Positions 35,349-42,845 of a DNA stretch of 45,224 bases are shown here, piece after piece. Both the position numbers and the translations under genes were made by a program. The DNA lies in contig DEXV01000005.1 of NCBI GenBank assembly GCA_002364325.1, forward strand, positions 3,162 through 48,385. Reading direction: 5' to 3'. How positions within the stretch are numbered: the stretch's first letter is position 1; each line of letters opens with the position of its first letter. This DNA is from Gillisia sp. UBA3175. GTDB lineage: Bacteria > Bacteroidota > Bacteroidia > Flavobacteriales > Flavobacteriaceae. The notes beneath the pieces were generated by a model. It saw nothing but the letters and a program-made list of their open reading frames with translations, was not told the DNA's origin and did no database searches.

Positions 35349-35560
35349 AATAAAATTTTATTTTTTTGTAGGAAAACACTTTAATCCATCGATTTTTTGA
35401 GAAATTTAATCGATTTTATTTGAAAAATTATGTAACTTTCCCGTTTATTACTCCGAAATTTACGTTTTAAGTATATATAAAAAGTAGTCCTTAAATAGTT
35501 TAGAATAATATATTTAGAATGGTTAATAAATGATAATTTTAACGAAAGAGAACTACCGAG
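35349..35560. other. Intergenic region between purE and the M3 peptidase gene
   Basis: AT-rich, no open frame. On the plus strand TATATTTA (35509-35516) resembles a -10 box, and a plus-strand terminator lies at 35561-35594, so a short plus-strand RNA is possible. Confidence 0.35.
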
Positions 35561-35594
35561 AAGGCCACATTAATTTGTGGCTTTCTTATTTTTT
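35561..35594 (+). terminator. Plus-strand intrinsic terminator without an obvious gene
   Basis: AAGGCCAC-ATTAATTT-GTGGCTTT then CTTATTTTTT. The T run follows the hairpin only on the plus strand; on the minus strand the hairpin downstream of purE is followed by CTCGG, a poor tail. Confidence 0.6.
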
Positions 35595-36071
35595 ATAAGC
35601 TGCAGCACCTTCTATTACTTTCTGCTTTAATCCTTCTTTATAAACCAATATTTTATCTAACATACAGCTGTCTGAACTTCCAATAATTTGTGCAGCCAGA
35701 ATACCGGCATTTTTTGCGCCGTTAAGTGCTACTGTTGCCACAGGAACGCCGCCAGGCATTTGTAAAATAGAAAGAACAGAATCCCAACCATCTATGGAAT
35801 TACTTGATTTTATAGGAACACCAATTACTGGTAGTGGAGATAAACTTGCAACCATTCCCGGAAGATGTGCAGCTCCACCGGCGCCCGCAATTATAACCTT
35901 TATGCCTTTGGTATGGGCAGATTTGCTGAATTCAAATAACTTTTCAGGCGTGCGGTGTGCAGATACAATATCCACTTCCACCTCGATATCAAAACCTTTT
36001 AAGATGGTAATAGCTTCTTCCATAATTGGCATATCACTCGTGCTTCCCATAATTACAGCAACTTTACTCAT
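35586..36071 (-). CDS. purE: N5-carboxyaminoimidazole ribonucleotide mutase
   Basis: PurE converts N5-CAIR to CAIR in purine synthesis. The 161-residue product starting at ATG 36071 (MSKVAVIMGSTSDMP) has the substrate motif GSTSD, the catalytic-region SAHRTPEKLFEF, and GAGGAAHLPGMVAS. An earlier in-frame start at 36116 would overlap purK and adds residues not found in the family, so it was rejected. purK lies immediately upstream with 38 bases between, as expected for this pair. Confidence 0.95.
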   Translation of the reverse strand: MSKVAVIMGSTSDMPIMEEAITILKGFDIEVEVDIVSAHRTPEKLFEFSKSAHTKGIKVIIAGAGGAAHLPGMVASLSPLPVIGVPIKSSNSIDGWDSVLSILQMPGGVPVATVALNGAKNAGILAAQIIGSSDSCMLDKILVYKEGLKQKVIEGAAAYKK

Positions 36072-36109
36072 AGCTAAATTTTTTAAAACGTTCATGTCTT
36101 GGGTAAGTC

Positions 36110-37267
36110 CTAACAACTTATCACCTTAATGGTATTTTTTACTTCCTCTGCAATCTTTCTGGCTTCGGCCATATCTGGATTTATAATGGTAACATGGCCC
36201 ATTTTCCTGAAGGGTCGGGTAATCTTCTTACCATAGATATGAGCAGTTACTCCCGAGATCTTCAGGATTTGCTCTATATTTTTATAAAATACTGGTCCTG
36301 TATAATCCTCATCTCCTGTTAAATTTACCATTATTCCAGCAACTTTACTTGTAGTATCTCCTAGAGGAAGATCTAATATTGCGCGTAAATGTTGTTCAAA
36401 TTGATTGGTGTAACTTGCCTCTATACTATAGTGGCCGCTATTGTGTGGTCTTGGGGCCACTTCATTAACCAACAACTCATCCGTTTCGGTTAAAAATAGC
36501 TCTACCGCTAATAAGCCTACATGTTTATAGGCATTAGACACTTCCTTGGCTAGCTCGCGGGCTTTAATTGCTATAGAGTCTGCAATTCTAGCCGGACATA
36601 ATACATATTCCACTTGATTGGCAACAGGATGAAATTCCATTTCTACAACAGGATATGTTGTAATTTCTCCTGTAGGACTTCTTGCTACAATAACTGCCAA
36701 TTCGTTTTTAAAGGGAATTAATTTTTCAGCTATACATTCTCCATCCTCAATCAATTCGAGGTCGTGATTATTTCTTATCACCATAACACCTCTTCCATCA
36801 TATCCACCAGTTGCGCTTTTCCATACAAATGGCAAAGTAAGTTGGTTAGTCCTTATCGCCTCTTCCAGTTCAGATTTAGAAGTAAAAACTGAAAATGACG
36901 CTGTTGCAATCTTATGTTCTTGATAGAATTGCTTCTGTACAACTTTATTGTTTATTTTCTCTAAGGTGGCAGAGGAAGGATATACTTTTATTCCTTCTTT
37001 TTCTAATTGTTTTAGAGCTTCAATATTTACCAATTCAATTTCGAAGGTAAGCACATCTACTTGTCTTCCAAAATGTAGAACGGCATCATAATCCATCAGG
37101 TCTCCAATAACAAATTTATTTGCTCCTATTTTGCATGGCGCTTCTTCATTGGAGTCCATTACAAAGGTCTGGATATCCAGCTTTCGTGTTTCATAAAGAA
37201 GCATTTTACCAAGCTGGCCACCTCCTAAAATTCCCAATTTAAAATCTGAAGAAAAATAATTTATCAT
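36110..37267 (-). CDS. purK: N5-carboxyaminoimidazole ribonucleotide synthase
   Basis: PurK uses ATP and bicarbonate to carboxylate AIR to N5-CAIR, which PurE then rearranges. The 385-residue protein has the ATP-grasp layout with N-terminal LGILGGGQLGKML, PFVWKSATGGYDGRGVMV, the ATP-site loop CIAEKLIPFKNELAVIV, and NEVAPRPHNSGHYSIEA. It is the first gene of a purKE operon and divergent from hpt-adk; both are in purine metabolism. A -10 match on the minus strand lies at 37287-37294. Confidence 0.95.
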   Translation of the reverse strand: MINYFSSDFKLGILGGGQLGKMLLYETRKLDIQTFVMDSNEEAPCKIGANKFVIGDLMDYDAVLHFGRQVDVLTFEIELVNIEALKQLEKEGIKVYPSSATLEKINNKVVQKQFYQEHKIATASFSVFTSKSELEEAIRTNQLTLPFVWKSATGGYDGRGVMVIRNNHDLELIEDGECIAEKLIPFKNELAVIVARSPTGEITTYPVVEMEFHPVANQVEYVLCPARIADSIAIKARELAKEVSNAYKHVGLLAVELFLTETDELLVNEVAPRPHNSGHYSIEASYTNQFEQHLRAILDLPLGDTTSKVAGIMVNLTGDEDYTGPVFYKNIEQILKISGVTAHIYGKKITRPFRKMGHVTIINPDMAEARKIAEEVKNTIKVISC

Positions 37268-37286
37268 AGCAATAGCGATGTTTACG

Positions 37287-37294
37287 CAAAAATA
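37287..37294 (-). promoter_or_regulatory. -10 element TATTTTTG of purK
   Basis: Exact TAnnTTTG match on the minus strand, 19 bases before the purK ATG. No well-placed TTG upstream. Confidence 0.5.
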
Positions 37295-37372
37295 ATTTTT
37301 TAAGATGGAATAGTCGAAGGTTTAAGGCACAAATGCATTTATTTATTGCAGTGTTGGCTTGATAAGAATCCT

Positions 37373-37380
37373 TATCTTTG
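37373..37380 (+). promoter_or_regulatory. -10 element TATCTTTG of hpt-adk
   Basis: Exact TAnnTTTG match. The TTG at 37401 lies 20 bases on, while the possible start at 37359 would be upstream of the promoter; this decides the start. Confidence 0.55.
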
Positions 37381-37400
37381 CTGCTTTAATTTTTATAGTA

Positions 37401-38507
37401 TTGATTCAGCTACACGATCTTAGGTTCGAGCCTTTTATTTCTGAAGGGAAAATAAACACTGCAATAGATGCAATGTCGGATAAAATTAATCAAGATTATA
37501 ATGGGAAGAATCCTGTTTTCTTGGTGGTTTTAAATGGTGCGTTCATGGTGGCTTCAGAAATAATAAAGCGTTTTGATGGAGATTGTGAGGTGGCATTTGT
37601 GAAATTGGGTTCGTATCAAGGAACGGCAACCACTGGAAATGTAGATACCTTATTGGGTTTAAATATTTCATTGCAAGATCGTTACGTTGTTATAATTGAA
37701 GATATTGTAGATACTGGAATAACTTTAGAGGAGATCTATAGAATTCTGGAGAAGGAAAATTCTACAGATGTTAGAATAGCAACATTATTCTTTAAGCCAG
37801 AAGCGTATCAGAAGAATTTTAGGATTAATTATATAGGAATGGAGATCCCCAATAATTTTATTGTGGGATATGGATTAGATTATAATGGCCTGGGCCGAAA
37901 TCTAACTCAAATTTATAAACTTAAAAAAGAGAACATGACAAATTTGGTGTTATTTGGACCTCCGGGTGCAGGAAAAGGAACACAAGCCAACTTTTTGAAG
38001 GATAAATATAAATTGGTACATATCTCCACCGGAGATGTATTTAGATATAATATTAAAAATGAAACTTCATTAGGGTTGCATGCGAAGTCCTTTATGGACC
38101 AAGGGCAATTAGTACCAGATAATGTAACTATCGAAATGTTAGGTGCAGAGGTTGATAAAAATCCTGGTGCTAACGGATTTATCTTTGATGGTTTCCCGAG
38201 AACTGTTGCTCAGGCTGAAGCGCTTAGCGAATTGTTGAAGGAAAAAAACACCGAAGTTGCTGCAATGATTGCTTTGGAGGTGGATGATGAGGTTTTGGTA
38301 GAACGACTATTGGAAAGAGGGAAAACATCTGGAAGAAATGATGATGCAGATGAAGATATTATAAGAAATAGAATACATGTGTATTATGAGGAAACTGCTA
38401 TCTTAAAACAGTTTTACTTGAAAGAAAATAAATATTACGGAGTAGATGGAGTAGGGACTATTTCAGAGATCACCGAAAGAATAAGTAGAGTTATAGATTC
38501 TTTATAA
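37401..38507 (+). CDS. Fused hypoxanthine phosphoribosyltransferase / adenylate kinase
   Basis: The 368-residue product carries two enzymes. Residues about 1-178 form a hypoxanthine phosphoribosyltransferase, with VVLNGAFMVASEI and the PRPP motif VVIIEDIVDTGITL. Residues about 179-368 form a short-type adenylate kinase: the P-loop FGPPGAGKGTQ, FDGFPRTVAQAEAL, and ERGKTSGRNDD, without a zinc LID insertion. The first salvages hypoxanthine to IMP; the second balances AMP, ADP and ATP. The start is TTG 37401 (MIQLHDLRF), supported by the -10 box. An ATG at 37935, preceded by purine-rich AAAAAAGAGAAC, could give a separate kinase. I recall this fusion in other Flavobacteriia. Confidence 0.9.
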   Translation: MIQLHDLRFEPFISEGKINTAIDAMSDKINQDYNGKNPVFLVVLNGAFMVASEIIKRFDGDCEVAFVKLGSYQGTATTGNVDTLLGLNISLQDRYVVIIEDIVDTGITLEEIYRILEKENSTDVRIATLFFKPEAYQKNFRINYIGMEIPNNFIVGYGLDYNGLGRNLTQIYKLKKENMTNLVLFGPPGAGKGTQANFLKDKYKLVHISTGDVFRYNIKNETSLGLHAKSFMDQGQLVPDNVTIEMLGAEVDKNPGANGFIFDGFPRTVAQAEALSELLKEKNTEVAAMIALEVDDEVLVERLLERGKTSGRNDDADEDIIRNRIHVYYEETAILKQFYLKENKYYGVDGVGTISEITERISRVIDSL

Positions 38508-38563
38508 AATAAAAAATTCTAATTACGTGAACCGATTGCGAGATCACAAAAAAATAGAATAAT

Positions 38564-39571
38564 ATGACAGAAGGGAATTTTGTAGATTACGTTAAGATCC
38601 ATGTTTCTTCCGGAAAGGGAGGTCAGGGTTCTGCCCATTTACGTAGAGAAAAATATATCACTAAAGGAGGACCGGATGGTGGTGATGGTGGTCGAGGTGG
38701 ACATATTATCTTAAAAGGTAATAAGAACCTATGGACACTTTTTCACCTTAAATTTAAGCGCCACGCAAGGGCAGAGCATGGATCTCATGGATCTAAACAG
38801 AGAAGTTCTGGGGCAGATGGTGCAGATCAATATATTGATGTTCCTTTAGGGACAGTAGTAAGAGATACGGAAACAGAGGAGATCTTATTCGAGATCACCG
38901 AGGATGGAGAAGAACGTATTGTGGCAGAAGGTGGTAAAGGAGGTCTTGGTAACTGGCACTTTAAATCTTCTACAAATCAAACACCAAGATATGCCCAGCC
39001 GGGAATAGATGGGCAGGAAGTAGATGTTACTTTAGAATTAAAGATTTTGGCAGATGTTGGTTTAGTTGGATTTCCAAATGCGGGAAAATCTACTTTACTA
39101 TCTGTAATTACCGCTGCTAAACCTAAGATAGCTGATTACGAATTTACAACCCTAAAACCAAATTTAGGAATTGTAGAATATAGAGAATTTCAAACATTTG
39201 TAGTTGCAGATATTCCTGGGATTATTGAAGGTGCTGCGGAAGGTAAAGGAATTGGACATCGATTTTTACGCCATATAGAACGAAATTCTACGTTGTTATT
39301 TTTAATTCCCGCAGATGCTCCAGATATTGTAAAGCAATATGAAATTCTATTGGACGAGCTTAGAAGATACAACCCTGAGATGTTGGATAAGGAACGGTTG
39401 ATCGCTATCTCTAAGAGCGATATGTTAGACTATGAATTAAAAGCAGAACTAAAAGTTATGTTAGATAAAGAGCTTAAGGTTCCATATTTATTTATTTCTT
39501 CAGTTGCACAGCAAGGCTTGATGGAACTTAAGGACAAACTTTGGGAAATGCTAAATACAGAGACTGATTAA
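38564..39571 (+). CDS. obgE: GTPase Obg
   Basis: Obg is an essential GTPase involved in late 50S ribosome assembly. The 335-residue protein has the glycine-rich Obg fold (about residues 1-160, with [15 protein letters not shown] and [13 protein letters not shown]) and the G domain with [10 protein letters not shown] (G1), DIPGIIEGA (G3) and a C-terminal ISKSDM-like NKxD motif (G4). It lacks a long C-terminal extension, as is common in this phylum. It lies 56 bases after hpt-adk on the same strand and may be co-transcribed. Confidence 0.95.
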   Translation: MTEGNFVDYVKIHVSSGKGGQGSAHLRREKYITKGGPDGGDGGRGGHIILKGNKNLWTLFHLKFKRHARAEHGSHGSKQRSSGADGADQYIDVPLGTVVRDTETEEILFEITEDGEERIVAEGGKGGLGNWHFKSSTNQTPRYAQPGIDGQEVDVTLELKILADVGLVGFPNAGKSTLLSVITAAKPKIADYEFTTLKPNLGIVEYREFQTFVVADIPGIIEGAAEGKGIGHRFLRHIERNSTLLFLIPADAPDIVKQYEILLDELRRYNPEMLDKERLIAISKSDMLDYELKAELKVMLDKELKVPYLFISSVAQQGLMELKDKLWEMLNTETD

Positions 39572-39631
39572 AATTTGTTAATGAAACTTTTCATGGGATG
39601 ATTTTTGCTTAACTTTAGTAAAAACCGTCTC

Positions 39632-40159
39632 ATGAAAACTTTTAAATATATCTTCTTACTATCTGTGCTTACTGCTTGTAATACCCCACATGCAGTGTAC
39701 GATTATGATCAGCAAGTGCAATTTAATACACTTAGCACCTATCAAATATTTCCAGAATTAAACTCTAATCTCAGTCAGTTAGACGAGCAACGTTTACTTA
39801 GTATTCTTGATACGGAGATGAAAAATGTTGGATTTGCCCAAGCTTCAAATGCTCCAGATGTTTATTTGAATTATTATGCCACTAGTTTTGAAACTCCAAG
39901 TCAAAGTAATATTGGTATTGGGGTAGGAGGAACAGGCAGGAATGTAGGGGTAGGGGTTTCTGGCGGAATACCAATTGGTGGACCGAACACTCAATTGAGA
40001 ATTACCTTCGATCTTATAAATGTAAAAAATGATGCGCTTATTTGGCAAGCTATAGTAGATAGCCCATTTGATATGGATGCCTCTCCTGAGAAGCGAGAAG
40101 AACAATTAAGAACTGTTGTTAAGAAAGCCCTCGAAGGATATCCCCCTAATCAAAAATAG
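39632..40159 (+). CDS. DUF4136-type lipoprotein
   Basis: The 175-residue protein starts at ATG 39632 with a lipoprotein signal (VLTAC). The mature part, with YDYDQQVQFNTLSTYQIFP near the start, ASNAPDVYLNYYA, a Gly-rich stretch IGIGVGGTGRNVGVGV, and LRITFDLINVKNDALIWQAIVDS, is the pattern I associate with the DUF4136 lipoprotein family. Function is unknown; it would be in the cell envelope. An upstream in-frame start at 39605 lacks a signal peptide and was rejected. It converges on the OmpA-family gene, and both share the terminator at 40196-40224. Confidence 0.8.
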   Translation: MKTFKYIFLLSVLTACNTPHAVYDYDQQVQFNTLSTYQIFPELNSNLSQLDEQRLLSILDTEMKNVGFAQASNAPDVYLNYYATSFETPSQSNIGIGVGGTGRNVGVGVSGGIPIGGPNTQLRITFDLINVKNDALIWQAIVDSPFDMDASPEKREEQLRTVVKKALEGYPPNQK

Positions 40160-40195
40160 AGTTATGTTTTAGAACCATTACAACATATTCAAAAT

Positions 40196-40224
40196 AAAAA
40201 AGCCCCAATTTCTTGGGGCTTTTT
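40196..40224. terminator. Bidirectional intrinsic terminator
   Basis: AGCCCCAA-TTTC-TTGGGGCT with A and T runs on either side, between the convergent DUF4136 and OmpA-family genes. Confidence 0.9.
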
Positions 40225-40246
40225 CTTGGTTAGTTAGTTATAACTT

Positions 40247-41866
40247 TTAGTTCATGATAGTAAACTCACTACGTCTGTTCTTAGCATATTGAGCTGCAGT
40301 ACATCCAGTTGGTTTAGTACAATCATTCAATGGCATAGTTTCACCGTAACCTTTAGAAGTTAAACGATCTCTTTCAATACCATGACTTACTAGATATTCT
40401 AAAGTAGAAGCTGCACGTCTTTCAGAAAGAGCCATGTTATAGCTATCTGTTCCTCTAGCATCTGCATGAGATCCTACTTCAATATTTAAGGTTGGGTATT
40501 TTTTCATGATATCAACCACTTTATCTAAAGTAACTTCAGATTCTTTCTTGATGGTAGATTTATCAAAGTCGAAGTATATGTTTCCAACATCTTTTAATTG
40601 TTGTCTTCCAGTTTCGGTATTGGTTTCTCTTTCATCAATCTCTACAACAGGAGGAGTGTAATCTTCTCTTAAGAAATTGTAAAGGTTATCTGTACCTCTT
40701 CTGTTAGATGCAAACCATCCTGTGTCTTCTCCTTCTTTTATAACATATGCGAAATCATCGAATCCACTATTGATAGTAGCCCCTAAGTTCTTAGTTTCAG
40801 AAAAATCACCTTCAGATTTATAGATATCTAAATTACCAAAACCTTGATGTCCATCTGAAGAGAAATAAAGCACACCTTCTTCACTAATGAAAGGAAATTG
40901 CTCTCTGTGAGCAGTGTTTACTCCAGCTCCTAGGTTTTGTGGAGTTCCAAAAGAACCATCTTCATTTACGTCTACCACGTATAAGTCGAAAGATCCGTTT
41001 GAACCTGGCATATCACTTGCAAAATACAATTTAGTACCATCTGCACTTAGGCTTGGGTGCTCTACAGAATACGTATCGCTTGAAAAAGGAAGCTTTTCGA
41101 TGTTAGTCCAAGCGCCATCTACCATTTTAGCTCTGTATAAGCTAATATGAGCGATCTTGTCATCATCTATCTTAACTCTTTTCTCATTGGTTCTATCAAA
41201 ATACATGGTCATTCCATCTTTGCTAAAAGCAGCAGAGCTTTCATGAGAATCTGTATTGATGTCTCCAGGGAAAATTACGATATCTGTTAACTGCCCTTCA
41301 TCATCTGTAGTTGCAGTATAAAGATCTAATGTTGGTTTCTTGTTCCATGGGTATAAAGGACGCGCAGTGTTTCTTGTTGAAGCAAAGGTTACTTTATCGT
41401 CTCCGTAGAATGAGATTCCAAAATCTGCAGAAGCAGCATTGTTCATTACTTGGTTAGAAGTAAATACATGAGAAACTGTAGTATCTATCTCTCTTCTGAA
41501 TTTTTCGAAATCATATGTTTTTCCGTAGAATTCAGAGAAATACTTGTCGGCTTCTTTGTAGTTACCTACTGCCATAGAGGCATGTGCGTATCTAAATTTG
41601 TATTCAGCAGTAACTGCTTCCCCAAACTTAAGGAACAAGTTCTTGTATACCTCAGATGCATTTTGCATTTGGTTAGTAAAGAAGTAAGCGTCTCCAAGAT
41701 TTTGAAGCACTTCTTGATCCTTATTATTTACGCTTTCATAAGCATCAGCAGCATCCATAAACGCTCGCTGAGCGAAAAATCTATCGGCTTTTTTGATTTC
41801 AGAACTTTGGGAAAACCCTGAGAAACTAATAACCGCTATTAATATAAAACTGTATAATTTTTTCAT
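40247..41866 (-). CDS. TPR/PD40/OmpA-domain envelope protein
   Basis: The 539-residue protein has a signal peptide (about residues 1-19), a TPR-like helical part (about 20-125), WD40-like beta-propeller (PD40) repeats (about 140-390, with FSKDGMTMYFDR, LSADGTKLYFAS and ISEEGVLYFSS), and a C-terminal OmpA domain (about 425-539, IYFDFDKSTIKKES and a late NRRSEF) that binds peptidoglycan. The layout matches PorE-like and Spr/Rem-linked proteins. It starts 13 bases after the PorP/SprF gene and probably anchors that protein or the adhesin. The ATG at 41866 is chosen for its signal peptide. Confidence 0.87.
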   Translation of the reverse strand: MKKLYSFILIAVISFSGFSQSSEIKKADRFFAQRAFMDAADAYESVNNKDQEVLQNLGDAYFFTNQMQNASEVYKNLFLKFGEAVTAEYKFRYAHASMAVGNYKEADKYFSEFYGKTYDFEKFRREIDTTVSHVFTSNQVMNNAASADFGISFYGDDKVTFASTRNTARPLYPWNKKPTLDLYTATTDDEGQLTDIVIFPGDINTDSHESSAAFSKDGMTMYFDRTNEKRVKIDDDKIAHISLYRAKMVDGAWTNIEKLPFSSDTYSVEHPSLSADGTKLYFASDMPGSNGSFDLYVVDVNEDGSFGTPQNLGAGVNTAHREQFPFISEEGVLYFSSDGHQGFGNLDIYKSEGDFSETKNLGATINSGFDDFAYVIKEGEDTGWFASNRRGTDNLYNFLREDYTPPVVEIDERETNTETGRQQLKDVGNIYFDFDKSTIKKESEVTLDKVVDIMKKYPTLNIEVGSHADARGTDSYNMALSERRAASTLEYLVSHGIERDRLTSKGYGETMPLNDCTKPTGCTAAQYAKNRRSEFTIMN

Positions 41867-41879
41867 GTTGTTTCTGGTT

Positions 41880-42821
41880 TTAGAAGAATCTAGGTGATTT
41901 ATCATATCCTTTAGACAATCCGAATAGGTCTAGATCGAATAACAAAAGGAATTCGTGGGTTCCGTCGTTGTAATTTCCAAGGTTTGAAGTTGTTCTGTCA
42001 TACGCATAACCAACTCTAATTTGTGGAGTTACTGCAAAGTTCACAAGACCAGTTACGGCATCACCAAATCTGTATCCTACACCTGCTTCTAATCTATTAA
42101 ACATTAAAACGTTTGCAGTAATATCTACAGATAATGGGGCACCTTGTACACCTCTAGCCATAAAAGCAGGCTTTAGTTTAAAGTCCTCATTAATGTCAAA
42201 AACATATCCCCCTGTTACAAAGTAGTGGATGTTTTCTTCTCCAAGAGTTCTTAAACCTTGCTGATTCTCTAGATGTTTAGAGGTAAGTAAGTTTGGTGCA
42301 GAAAGACCAACATAGTATTTCTCTCCAAAAAAGTATGCACCAACTCCAACTACTGGAAACACTTCATTGATGTTCTCACGGAAAGCTGGATCATCTAATT
42401 GATTTAAGATTACTCCAGAAATATTAGCATCAAATGTAGATAAACCACCTTTTATACCTAAGGACAATTTATTGGTTTCATTTAAAGGTAACACGTATGC
42501 AAAATCTGCAGTAATGTTATTTTCCTTTACCCAGTCACCAATTTCATCGTGCACAATGGATATTCCAAGTTCTACTCTCTCACTCACAGGAGTGTGGGCG
42601 AAGAAATTGGCGGTGCTTGGTGCACCGTCAATTCCAACCCATTGAGATCTATATAAACCACCCATTTTTAGCATTCCGGCATCATCCGTAGCGTAAGCAG
42701 GGTTTAATACACTCATGTTATACATGTATTGAGTGTATAGGGGGTCTTGCTGAGACATTCCTTTAAATGAGATAAGGATAATGCCTGTGAAAATTAAGAA
42801 TTTTGTTATATTATTTTTCAT
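41880..42821 (-). CDS. PorP/SprF-family outer-membrane protein
   Basis: The 313-residue protein has a signal peptide (about residues 1-24) and the family's first mature motif QQDPLYTQYMYNMSVLNPAYA. Beta-barrel strands follow, with ending segments VNFAVTPQIRVGYAYDR and NDGTHEFLLLFDL. PorP/SprF proteins are outer-membrane partners needed for secretion or attachment of cargo with type B sorting domains. The adhesin directly upstream has such a domain, so these two are very likely a matched pair. It lies 24 bases after that gene. Confidence 0.92.
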   Translation of the reverse strand: MKNNITKFLIFTGIILISFKGMSQQDPLYTQYMYNMSVLNPAYATDDAGMLKMGGLYRSQWVGIDGAPSTANFFAHTPVSERVELGISIVHDEIGDWVKENNITADFAYVLPLNETNKLSLGIKGGLSTFDANISGVILNQLDDPAFRENINEVFPVVGVGAYFFGEKYYVGLSAPNLLTSKHLENQQGLRTLGEENIHYFVTGGYVFDINEDFKLKPAFMARGVQGAPLSVDITANVLMFNRLEAGVGYRFGDAVTGLVNFAVTPQIRVGYAYDRTTSNLGNYNDGTHEFLLLFDLDLFGLSKGYDKSPRFF

Positions 42822-42845
42822 TTCTTTCTAATGTTTATCCTTTAG

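Noticed and set aside
35794..36129. Plus-strand open frame of 111 codons opposite purE
   Set aside because: It is antisense to a clearly conserved enzyme and has no domain signature.
37359..37400. Earlier start for hpt-adk giving a hydrophobic N-terminus
   Set aside because: It lies upstream of the -10 box at 37373-37380, and the phosphoribosyltransferase starts at MIQLHDLRF; the apparent membrane segment is translated promoter DNA.
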